This document shows, one piece after another, positions 30,206 to 40,205 of a DNA stretch of 64,000 bases. The DNA is from Plasmopara viticola (lineage: Eukaryota > Oomycota > Peronosporomycetes > Peronosporales > Peronosporaceae). The stretch lies in assembly GCA_001695595.3 (NCBI GenBank), contig MBPM02000060.1, positions 62,001 to 126,000 on the forward strand, written 5' to 3'. The translations under genes were made by a program, and so were the position numbers. The notes under the pieces were generated by a model. It was given only the letters and a program-made list of their open reading frames with translations, did no database searches and was not told where the DNA came from. Numbering within the stretch: the stretch's first letter is position 1; each line of letters opens with the position of its first letter.

Positions 30206-32734
30206 TTATCCAAATGCCCAAAGTTTTACCCGTTTATCTGCACCAGAGGACACAAATGCAGGTTCAATTGGATGCCATTGTGCTTGCAATACTTTGCCAT
30301 AATGTTTGTGGTAGCTGGCCACCGGCTGCATAATTGAGCGAGATGCTCGCAGGACACAGAGTGTCCCATCAAAGGCCGCGCTCAGTAGCCACTGGCCTCC
30401 AGGAGACCAACGCACAGATCGACATTCATCTTGGTGTGGTACTACACGCTGCAGTGCCTCTCGAGCAGTAGATCGCAAATCCCATAAAACCACGCTTCCG
30501 TCTTGATGACCAGATACAACAAGGTTGTCATCAATTGGGTGAAAATGCAAGGAAAAAGCAGCCTGAGCTTCCGACGTCACTAAACGCTCGCATCTTCGGC
30601 TACGCGTATCCCAAAGTCGCACAGTTCTATCAAGTGCTGCACTTAGTAGTAAAGTATTCGTTGCAGCGGATGTCAAAGGGTGGGGCATGGCGATGGCTTG
30701 AATTTCCCCAACATGACCATCCAACGTTTGAAAGGGACTTGATTTTAAGTTTTTGTGGGTTTTTCGAATATCCCAGCAACACAACCGCCGATCGGTTGTC
30801 CTAGTGGTCCACAATAAATGAGGCGATGAAAAATGCAGTGCGCGGGTTTTACCCATTTCCCCATTACTGTCCCCTTGCTGGACCCAAATCTCGTTCAATT
30901 GCTGATTATGCACACAATCGGTCTTTTTGAGCACCAGCACCTTCACCGACCCATCTGCTGCCCCAGATGCAAGCATTGATGTATTCGTGTGATGGGTCAA
31001 ATGAGGATTGTAAGAAACACAATAAAGTCCCGAATCGTGATATTTATGACGTTCGAGAGATACAGGAAGAAGAGGTAAAATCATACCACGAGATGACAAC
31101 CACGGAAACTGCTGTTGCTGTAAAGGAGTCGACAAGGTAAAGACTCGTAACGCACGTGCGTTCGTTCCGACCGCAAGCTGGGCTCCTGAAGGATGCACAT
31201 CGAGCGCACGCACAGCTTGTGGCTCCTTTACTTCAGCTATAACGCCTGCACACACCACATGGTCGAGCGTCAGCTCGTCATAACGCTGCGGTGATTTCTT
31301 TGATCTTGAAAGTTCACCATGGTTATTGGCGTCAAAAGTTTGGTGTAATTTAGTCCACATGTCGTTTGCAGGACAAGAGTCTGCAGGCAAAAGCACGTTT
31401 TGCTCAGATTGGTTCGTATTCAAAGACAAATTTGTTGCTGCATTGTTTTGCGTCCAATCAGTTGCGAGGCTTTTGTTCGACAAATCGAAGCTCTGGAAAA
31501 GTTGCTGGTTAAAGCCACATTGAGCATCTTGCTTTTCAAACTTTTTGCTCTCGAGGCCTCCAATTTCACTTTCGTTTACATGCACTTCTGGTACAATTAT
31601 GTTAATCCCTTGCACTTGATTTCCACTTGTTGCCTCGTTACTATGCGGCACGAGTTTCTCGTCTTTTTCCATACTTTGTTGTACATGGTCGGTCTGTATG
31701 GCTACGTCGTTCGACTCAATCGGTTCACAGCTTACCGCAATGTCGACCGTCTCCGTCTTTTGTAGTCCACAGCTCACTTCAACGTCAAACATTTCTTTAA
31801 AATCCAACTTACAACTCACTTCAACGTCAATCATCTCTTTGGGTTCCAGACCACAGCTTACCCCGACGTTTACCGTCTCTTTACAATCCAGCCCACAGCT
31901 CACTGCAGCATCCGTAACTTCTTTTTTAACGTCAATTTCACAACTCACCGCAATGTCTGCAGTTTCCTTTTCATTTTCGTTCAAAACCTGTTCTTTTTCA
32001 TCGATAATACCACCAATTTCTTGCATAAGATAATTACTGAAATCCACAGACTGAGCCATTGCATTTTGCTGTTTATTGTGCAATGGCGTCCATTCTACCG
32101 AGTGTGATACTTTATCATCCTCTTTAAAAAAAAATTGATTTTCTTCACATGCCCCTACATCATGGAATGAATCCAGTAGCAAATTGTCACTAGCTACCTG
32201 CTCTTTTTCATCTGCAAGTTTGTCATGGCCACAACATATCACTGAGATGCAATATTGAGCCATGTTGCTTTCCATTTGCCGATGAAATTGCACAGCGTCA
32301 TCAATAAGCCCTAAAAGTTGGTTTTGTGGCATTGCCACGTACGTAAACACGTCGCTTTCGTCTTTATTGATAGGGTTTCGAAATAGAGGTACGATATTCT
32401 TAAAGCACTCTGATTTGGCTTGTGCCTGCCGTGACTGTTTGTTGTCTCCTATTAGAGTTTTCATCGCCATTTCCAGCTCATCAAGAGCCAAAAGCGCAGT
32501 CTGTAGCTCTTTCGATACATCACTGAGAGTCGCTAGAGGCAAGAGCAACGCTCGCGCTCTCTTAATGTCTCCGGCATATATCCAGCGTCGCAACAACGCC
32601 ACTTCACGCGATCTACCTCGCAACCAATGTATGTCCACTCCGCTTTCCTGTTGCAACGCTAACGAGCTGGCATACAGTCCATTTGCCTCCAAATAGTTTG
32701 CAATGAGATATAGCACATTATTGTGGCAAGGCAT
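30206..32734 (-). CDS. WDR47-like LisH/WD40 protein
   Basis: Single exon, 842 aa. The N-terminus (residues 5-35, YLIANYLEANGLYASSLALQ) is a LisH motif, followed by a CTLH-like helix pair (LLRRWIYAGDIKRARALLLPL). Residues about 262-345 contain six copies of a roughly 14-residue repeat around VSC, ending in VAIQTD. The C-terminal 340 residues form a WD40 propeller whose blades match WDR47 (nemitin) in order: AVRALDVHPSG, GLYCVSYNPH, LDGHVGEIQAI, LDRTVRLWD, GHQDGSVVLWDLRS, CRSVRWSPGG and SSGADKRVKLWAFG at the very end. In animals WDR47 is a microtubule-associated protein acting with CAMSAPs. The same role here is inference. It is transcribed away from repeats and lies 171 bp downstream of the first EGF-like gene's stop. 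Confidence 0.85.
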   Translation of the reverse strand: MPCHNNVLYLIANYLEANGLYASSLALQQESGVDIHWLRGRSREVALLRRWIYAGDIKRARALLLPLATLSDVSKELQTALLALDELEMAMKTLIGDNKQSRQAQAKSECFKNIVPLFRNPINKDESDVFTYVAMPQNQLLGLIDDAVQFHRQMESNMAQYCISVICCGHDKLADEKEQVASDNLLLDSFHDVGACEENQFFFKEDDKVSHSVEWTPLHNKQQNAMAQSVDFSNYLMQEIGGIIDEKEQVLNENEKETADIAVSCEIDVKKEVTDAAVSCGLDCKETVNVGVSCGLEPKEMIDVEVSCKLDFKEMFDVEVSCGLQKTETVDIAVSCEPIESNDVAIQTDHVQQSMEKDEKLVPHSNEATSGNQVQGINIIVPEVHVNESEIGGLESKKFEKQDAQCGFNQQLFQSFDLSNKSLATDWTQNNAATNLSLNTNQSEQNVLLPADSCPANDMWTKLHQTFDANNHGELSRSKKSPQRYDELTLDHVVCAGVIAEVKEPQAVRALDVHPSGAQLAVGTNARALRVFTLSTPLQQQQFPWLSSRGMILPLLPVSLERHKYHDSGLYCVSYNPHLTHHTNTSMLASGAADGSVKVLVLKKTDCVHNQQLNEIWVQQGDSNGEMGKTRALHFSSPHLLWTTRTTDRRLCCWDIRKTHKNLKSSPFQTLDGHVGEIQAIAMPHPLTSAATNTLLLSAALDRTVRLWDTRSRRCERLVTSEAQAAFSLHFHPIDDNLVVSGHQDGSVVLWDLRSTAREALQRVVPHQDECRSVRWSPGGQWLLSAAFDGTLCVLRASRSIMQPVASYHKHYGKVLQAQWHPIEPAFVSSGADKRVKLWAFG

Positions 32735-32905
32735 CGAGCGATGCGTCGCTTAATAACAAATTGCGACCAAGGTAACGGACGAAACTGCCCTAGGACTATA
32801 GATTCGAACTTGTCTCTAAACTTGGTTAACGCACTCTTTCCTCTAAAAAATGCCAGAGTACCATAACGATAATTTGTTATAAAAACATATATAGGTCCAA
32901 TCTGT

Positions 32906-33830
32906 CTACATAGTGACAATTGTACTCTTAGGCGTGTCATCACCCGAGCCGCCCTCAATGTCACTTTTCGTAGAGGCAGCAGGAGCTACAAATGCCGTCT
33001 CTCCTCCGAATCCGTCAGCCTGTGCGCCTTCGCGCCTCTTCTTTCTTGCGTACATGGCAAAGACGAGCGCACCGATAAACATACAGGAAGCTAGGATGCC
33101 AACGGTGACGAAGACGGCCGAACCTGTGCCTTTGTCGTCCATTTGGGTAGATTCGGGGCGAGTATCGGTGGACTCGCGCACGACGTTGGTGTCTGGCTCT
33201 GGCGTGCCTTCTGGTGATGGCGATAAACTGGTTGCATTCAGATTGGTCTGTGACGTAGACTTTCCGGATTCCGTATCCTCGGTATCGAGTGAAGCACCAG
33301 AGTCTGACGTCGACGAGTCGGCGCTTGGCGTCGCGCCGGACTCGCACTTGTCGCCACTATACCCATCGTTGCACGTGCATCCAAAGGTTGGACTGCCACC
33401 TGAACTTAATAATGAGATACTGCAAAAGCCTTGATCACTGCAGACTGAGCCCTCGTCATCGTTGCATCCCTCTACATGACAGTGTAGTATTAGTAACTCA
33501 CGCTAGCAACCACCATGTCAGTTTTTCATTCGTACCACTGCACGCAGCGTCTCCGAAATACTGATCACAACGATAGATAGAAACACACTTGTAGACATCG
33601 TTTTGTGGGATGCAAGCTAACTGGCCACTTGTCGAGTCGGACGGACAATTGCCAGCCGAGAGACCGCCACACACGGCGCCTTTTACACAAGCTTGAATGG
33701 GGTTGGGCGAGGCACCCGCCACGCAAGTCTCACCACTAGCACAGTCGCTATTGCTGCTGCATATGATCCCCGCAGCTTCAGTACCAGAAGATGGAAGCGA
33801 TACCGCGAGCAGCGCTGCTAGCAGTCGCAT
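32906..33830 (-). CDS. Secreted/membrane EGF-like protein, paralogue A
   Basis: Two exons on the minus strand, 33830-33536 and 33471-32906, with a 64-nt GT-AG intron in phase 1, giving 286 aa. It is a type I membrane protein by sequence. A signal peptide (MRLLAALLAVSL...) is followed by a Cys-rich region (CSSNSDCASGETCVAG) and an EGF-like module spanning the splice (GCND..., FGCTCNDGYSGDKCE). A Ser/Thr/Asp-rich stalk follows, then a transmembrane helix (VFVTVGILASCMFIGALVFAMY), a basic stop-transfer (ARKKRR) and a tail of about 40 residues. The start at 33830 is chosen because the signal peptide begins there, and paralogue B starts at the same place. A cell-surface adhesion or sensing role is plausible but unproven. 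No RxLR motif is present. Confidence 0.82.
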
Positions 33831-33905
33831 GATGTCGTCACTTTGGCGTCTGAGTGTCGGGAGAGCGGAATGGTTGTGCCGCTTCGTGTCGCATACAAAG
33901 ACCAA

Positions 33906-34630
33906 GAGAGATTGACAAAGACTTATCTGCAGCAGTTTTCTGCAAAAAAAAGAGGCGGAAATGTTAGTGCTTGGCTGCTACACTGAACTGTCCTGTGATT
34001 TATTTAGAAGGCAATCGGTGTCGCATTCTGTGCTATACATTTACCAGCTTTGTTTTTTGCCTCTCGAAAGACGACGTGCGTTAATTGCCTATTTAACGGT
34101 CTACACGCAGGCCATAATATCACGATATCCGGATGAGACAGTACTATCACAACGTCAAGTCGAAGGCATGCGCTCGTACGGTAAACTTTATGTGCGGACA
34201 CCTTTGCCTTTTTAGCATGGGGACATTTGCTTTGTAGACATTGACACAATGCGTTAGATATGCGGACAAATCGCCGATTACAAGCTTTGCAGCAATTTCA
34301 ATAATTGTGGTTAGCACGCTTAGGAAACACGTGACTACTTTACTTTAGGAATTACAATTATGCAACCATAATCCTTTACCGCTTTCTGAGCCTTTCGGCT
34401 CACGAAAGCGTAATGCGTAGTAAAATTGTCTGCGAATTTTTTTCGAAATTGACCTTTTATACTACAACTCGCTTCCACATTCTTTTTTTATACCCTGTTA
34501 AAAACAAGAAAGATATGCATATTTTGACCCATAATTAGCGACTGGCCTCCTAGCAATTTAAATAAGGGGTTTATCGCGTACAATTAGATTAAAGGGTGCT
34601 TGTAATTTTTAAATAAAAATCAACACTAGA
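33906..34630. other. Spacer between the EGF-like paralogues
   Basis: Promoter and 5' region of paralogue A and 3' flank of B. No gene recognised; AT-rich toward 34,450-34,620. Confidence 0.5.
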
Positions 34631-35561
34631 TTAAGGTCGTGATGGTAAGCTAGTATCAGACAACGATGAGTTAAGATCACTCACATTTGCAGCGTCTCCG
34701 TTATGTGTGAACGCAAGGGCATCGGCAAACTCCTCGTTCGCCTGCTCCTTCTTTCTGCGCGAGCGCACGGCAAGTAGGATCACACCGATAAGTGCTAATG
34801 CCGTCAAAGTGATTACAACAACCATCATCTCGGTTCGAATGCCTCGGCGTAGAGTGCTAGACCCTGTGCCACAGTCGGCAGATGCACAGCTAGGGATGGC
34901 TTCGTCTTCGTCCGAATCGTCCGTCAATTCGGATAAGTTGTCGTCATCAGATCCGCTGTCATCGATATACTCGTCGTCGGCGTCGATTGTCGATGAATTC
35001 GATGACGACGTTGAATTTGGTGCAATTTCGCACCTTTCGCCTTTATAACCGTTGTCGCACGTGCAGCCAAGCACTGGCGTTCCATCTGCCATTGTCTCCA
35101 TCATGTTACATGATCCCTGACCATTGCATTGCGCTCCATTGGCCGTGCAACCTTCTAAAAGAACACATTCGTCTGTTAGTCAATCTTCATTGACAGTTTC
35201 AAAAGAGTTACATACTACTGCACGAGGACCCTCCGTAGTATGCATCGCATCGGGCAATCGATACGCACTTGTAAATGCCCTTTTTGCCGTTCAAAATAGC
35301 GCAACCGTCATTGCAATCGTCAAAAGGTCTCCAGAGGCAAGCGAGTTCTCCAGCGTTATCTGAGGGACAATTGCCCATTGACTGACCTCCACATACCGTG
35401 GGCGGGACACACGACTGAACTGACGTATCAGCGTCACCAGCTACGCAAGTCTCGCCCCAAGCGCAGTCTGCTGTAGTCGAGCAACTGATTGCACTCTGCT
35501 TTGCCCGCACGGAGTTTTGAAGGATTAGAAAAGTTAGCACGGATATCTCTAAGAGCCGCAT
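34631..35561 (-). CDS. Secreted/membrane EGF-like protein, paralogue B
   Basis: Two exons on the minus strand, 35561-35216 and 35154-34631, with a 61-nt intron at the same position and phase as in paralogue A, giving 289 aa. It has the same architecture: signal peptide (MRLLEISVLTFLIL), CSTTADCAWGETCVAG, VCGGQSMGNCPSD, EGF-like module (GCTCDNGYKGERCE), a very acidic Asp/Ser/Glu stalk, a transmembrane helix (MMVVVITLTALALIGVILLAV), RSRRKK and a short tail. It has an extra Cys-containing insert (DDCNDGCAI) before YKCVSIARCD. The gene lies about 800 bp upstream of A in the same orientation, a clear tandem duplication with strongly diverged stalk and tail. Confidence 0.84.
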
Positions 35562-38500
35562 TCTTTCTTTAGAAAGTTTCGCGGAGAAGGGAGTTTAATA
35601 CTGAGCTCGAAATCATGACGGTCAAAATTGAAGTCTATCGCAGAAACGACACAGTTCGATGGGGCTGCTGTCAGATACAAGGCGCTAGTAAGGTTATCGA
35701 GCATGCAGAAACTGGCCGATTCAAATCCCGCAATTAGCATGGAGCGCGTCATGACCACAAGCTTTTAGTTTGTAACATACCTGCACGAGCAAACGATCAA
35801 CGTATTCCGGTACAATTTACGATGAAAAAGCGCGACGTCAGATAGGCAGTTCATGTACAAGGAGGTTGACGAAGGACTACGCATTGAAGATTTAGAACAT
35901 TTGAATGTCATGCTTCCAAGTTACTTGGTTTGGGATTTATAGTCCGAAAAAAGAGCCTTAAAATGCTAAACAGCACCATAATTAAGCTACGTCAACGCTT
36001 TAACAGACATGCGGGAAAACAGACATCTGTTCAAGCTCGTGCTGTGCGACCTCAAACGAACACGACATGCGTTGTGAGTTACGTGTGACGTCTGGCGAGA
36101 AAAACTCGTGTATAGAGTACAAGAATATAAGTTCGAAAATACGGCAAGGCGTCCTTCGAAGCTTGTCGCATCCAGACGTCGTTTATTGCTGCTGAACGCA
36201 TTTTCCTGATGTTATTAGTAATGCCGTCACGATGCTCCTTCTTTAAAAACCAAAGAGCTTGCAAAATATAACATAAATTACGTGTGCTTGAGTTACTGTA
36301 TCCGTGGGATGCTGTTGATTCTGTATACAGTGGTAGTACAGAAGCCGACAATGCACCTTACGGGTTTTACACGAAAAAAAACACGAATAAGCAATGGTAA
36401 CCCATTAATACTTTATCGCCGGCGTAGTGTATAGTAGCGTCGATCGTAATAGGTGCATCTTTTACGCAACAATAATATATTGCCTACACGGTTTATGCAC
36501 AGTTTTTTTGTCTAATCAAAAAGCAAAGCAGCCCTCGTACAACGAAAAATTGAGAATGGGTACCTTATCAAAAATGAAAAACCCACGCGGTCTGGTATAA
36601 GTTTACCTATGTCGTGTCGCAGGACACAATAATGGCACGACAGGCACCATGCCATCTATTTGCATACTAAAAATGAATGATGTCCTTTCAGATAAATTGA
36701 ATGCATACTCGGAACTAAAGGCAGGATAAACTTTGTACAGAATAAATCAGTCTCGTCGGGATAGTGAAAGGTTGTGGATCAAACACTTTTTAGCAAACTT
36801 ATTCTCTGTGCACGATGTTGTGCGACCTGGTAGCATTTGTAGACAATTCTAGGGCCAAGCAAGTAATGTGGCAATTTGAACCCTCGCACTTGCTCCGATA
36901 TGGATACAAGTCCATTTTTTGCATCGATCAAACGCGCAAATCGCCATAAACAAACGACTTGATGGCGTTTATGGGTCTGAGGCAGCGGCTACATTTGCAG
37001 CCTTTCCTACTATTAAGCAGCTGGAGCGCATTATGGCATTTGGGCTTTACAAGCTAAGGTTATGGTCTAAACAAGGTGCACATCTCAAAACGTACACTTT
37101 CCGTACAAATTCTAGTTAAATTAAGGGAGCCGCTAACTTCCACCCAGTTTTTGCTAACTTCCACCCAGTCTGCGATTATATAGAACCCCCAAAACCAATA
37201 CACTACGGTGATTGGCTATAAATACCTCTATCGTGACAAAATATACAAAAGGCAGCTTTGCTCGAATCTGCTTTTTCCCCATGTCAATTTGAATGCACGA
37301 TCTGCTGTAGTCACTTTGAGAGAGGAAAACTCTTTATTTGAACACTATTAAGAGCATGTATTCTAACGCAGGCATGTGTCAATGCCAAAATGCCTCCAGA
37401 CAGTATTAGCGTGTGCCTTCACACCACCGACATTACCCGTAGTTCACTTCCATCAATGCTTCCAGCTCCTCTAGCTGCTGCGCAGTAACCTCAGGTGGCC
37501 ACGTAAAGTGCTTTCAGTCAGCAAAAGAACCCAGGGCATCAAGATCGACCGCGGGAGGGGTCGATCCAGACAGAGAGTAAGAGATGACGATGCGATGCGC
37601 AATCTTTCACATTTGCGTTAAAGGTTACAGTCCTTAGGTTTTTTTTTGGCAGCTGTAGCCAATCACCGTTGTGTATCGGGATTAGGGGCTCTAGGGTTAG
37701 CGGTTCCCTAAAATTTATTATCGGTTAAGCAATGTAGAGTCAATATCTCGAAACGTCAGTAATCATCGTCGCTAATTTGCGGATTTAGCAAAAAACTTAC
37801 TTGTAACCGAGCGAATGCTGTTCTTCAGATAGGCAGGTTGTGTGAAGAAGTGATCCCATCGATCTAATGAGCTTCAAGGTGTATTCACGACTTGTGAGCT
37901 AACTTCAACGTAGCAAAAGACGTTGGGGCCGCTCTTTTAGCTTTGTGATGATTTTCACCAAGGAGATTGATTCGTCTTTGCGACAGAAGCGTGCCATGAA
38001 TTGCATTGATTTATACACCTTCTGCTCGGCCAACATCAGTCTGTGATGACGAGTCTTAGTCACGTGGCGACAAGCACGACCAGATCTTCAGTGACCACGT
38101 CGACCCAGAATCAAGACAGGCTGGTTTCAGAGCTTAACCAATCCAGTCAACTGGAATACATTCTATTATGGCCACGGCTTTTACTTATGTGCCAAAATGA
38201 GGTGCTTTTAGAAATCTTCGAAATCGCTTAATCTACCGATTATGAGATCTTAGTGGAGGAACTTTGATCTGTGCGCACTCGACGTTTCAGGTCGCATCGC
38301 ATCGACGTGCTCGTTCTCTCCACGAGCGACGCATGATCTTAGAAATGCGATAAATGGACTCAATTATCAATTTTACAATAACATTTATACGCTATCGCCG
38401 TATGTGCTGAAGGGAGCGACGGTGTGTTAGCAAATCCGTGTGGCGACACTTTCCTAATGGCATCTTTCTCGTGTTCTTGTCAAGTGAGTGCAAAGGCAAT

Positions 38501-38684
38501 CGAAAATTGCTGGCTTTGAGTGCTGTAGACACAACAAAAGACCCACAGGCTAAATGTGAAGGCCATACTTGTGAAAATAATGTGGCACGAGAGACAATAA
38601 TGGCGTCTGAACTTTGCTGAAAAGGGCATCTAAAATTGGTTCGATCATGAATTGGGGTCAAATAAGGTATGGGTGTATTTTTTT
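35562..38684. other. Gene-poor gap with repeat relics
   Basis: No intact gene. It contains a relic at about 36,780-37,120 related to the one at 22,909-23,295. A 17-bp direct repeat GCTAACTTCCACCCAGT occurs at 37132-37148 and 37153-37169. On the minus strand near 37,450-37,560 there is a broken coding-like segment (EVTAQQLEELEALMEVNYG) of unknown origin. Confidence 0.5.
36910..37120 (+). pseudogene. Second copy of the unidentified repeat-borne protein
   Basis: A plus-strand frame with INKRLDGVYGSEAAATF and AAFPTIKQLERIM, matching the fragment at 22,909-23,295. The surrounding frame is broken. It supports a dispersed element. Confidence 0.4.
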
Positions 38685-39967
38685 CTACATATCGTTCAAA
38701 AGCCGATTTGCAGCGACCTCGACGTTGTTGTCGGTTTCTTGAAGTGCCTGGAGAGCGCGTTCTCTGTCAAATCCAAGGGCCTACACTCCCCCATCACAAG
38801 TCACAAAACTTCACTGTCACGTTCAAACAACACGAACGTACCATGAGCTGCTGGATTGCATCCTCTGAAGGTGGAGAAGCAGCCATGCGAGGCGGCAACA
38901 TACCACCAGCTGCAAGATCACCACCCGGTATCATTCCACCAGTGCCAGGCAATAACTGGTCTCGAAATCCTTGTCCCGGACGGCCCCGATTAAACCGAGC
39001 ATTGACTCGTCGTTGTGCTTCAAGGACACGTCGCTGCCGCTGAAGCATCAAGGTACTCGCGGGAACCACATCGAAAAGAGGATGCAAAAAATTGAAAATT
39101 GTGCACAAAAATGATGGCAAACGAAGTTTCCCGAGTGGCGTGAGAGTGAACAGCGCGCCAAAAAAAGTGCCGACGAAAAAGGGTACTGACGCGTGGAAGT
39201 CGCGTACGAGTAGCTATTTAACTCAAACATGCAAATTGTTATTGAAAAATCCCAATTTCTTATCATTTAAATACATTGATCGTACCACGAGCATAAGCAG
39301 ATATGTGCTTGATTTATCCGAAAAGTTCAACCCCCATACACTGAAGGTTCGTGGATGGAGCTTGGGAATAAACTCTGCAATAATAAGACAATAAAGTTAG
39401 CGTCGGCTACGATCGATCGTTTCATTCGCAGCTACGTACTGTGGTAGTAGACAGCAAAGGCTCCAAGGACGGAGTACGGTCCTCCAGGAATAATCTTGGC
39501 CAGCCAGGGGACGGATGTCAGCGCCACGAGCTGTAACGCTCCCGAAAAGAAGAGCACGAAAACCAAGACACTGCCAAATTTACGTGAGCCCAATTGTCTC
39601 TCCAATACTCGGAATTGATACACAGAGTAGAGCCCTAGAGACACTGCTAGTCCGCTACACCATCACCATAATATCGTGCATAAATAACAAATAAGATTAT
39701 TGCAAGATAAAAGGTATCTTACTGGTGAAAGGTTAATTGATTTGAGATGAGGCGCCAATACTGAGACCGACTTAATATTGCGTCCTGGTCGAGAGCTAGA
39801 AGATGCCCACGGTCTAGTAAAAGACTGGCCGAGCTCGCAGCGCCCACTGCGAGTGAGAAAGCATAGGTCACAGGTGCGCCATCTGGAGCGATAACAAGTG
39901 TCAGAGTGAATAGCAAATCAGGAACTAGGACGAGGCCCGTACAGAAGCCGCGCAGGTCGCCGTGCAT
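38685..39967 (-). CDS. UBAC2-like derlin/rhomboid-family protein with C-terminal UBA domain
   Basis: Five exons on the minus strand were assembled by splice phase: 39967-39723, 39654-39440, 39374-39286, 39213-38842 and 38780-38685, giving 338 aa (human UBAC2 is 344). Introns are 61-72 nt. Landmarks in order: YWRLISNQLTFH, FRVLERQLGSRKFGS, GPYSVLG and several membrane helices, then LQRQRRVLEAQRR, then a UBA domain split by the last intron (EDAIQQLM then ALGFDRERALQALQE and ANRLLNDM). UBAC2 is an ER-membrane pseudoprotease that works in ER-associated degradation and lipid-droplet protein trafficking. The UBA domain binds ubiquitin. The final exon encodes only the UBA end and would be missed without splicing. 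Confidence 0.88.
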
Positions 39968-40205
39968 CTTGGGATTATTGTGCCACGTAAGTCAGCAGCT
40001 TCGGGCAACATTTTAGTGTATATTCCACAAGGTATACACTTTTATAGAAACGCTATGCTAAAACGTAAATGTTGCAGCAACTGGACAGAAGGGTTATTGT
40101 TGTAAATAGCACGAAAAAGGTTTTATAACGACTCATCAAAAGTCGCGTCTTTTCTTGGTAGACCACAAGTAGCTAGCTCTTTGAGGATTCAATCGTCTTG
40201 CCGTC
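39968..40205. promoter_or_regulatory. Divergent promoter between UBAC2-like and myosin genes
   Basis: The two start codons lie 238 bp apart on opposite strands, so both promoters must fit here or overlap the 5' leaders. No clear TATA box or canonical initiator was found. Confidence 0.5.

Noticed and set aside
33831..33905. Upstream start for EGF-like paralogue A
   Set aside because: It would bury the signal peptide. The tandem paralogue B starts at the equivalent MRLL.
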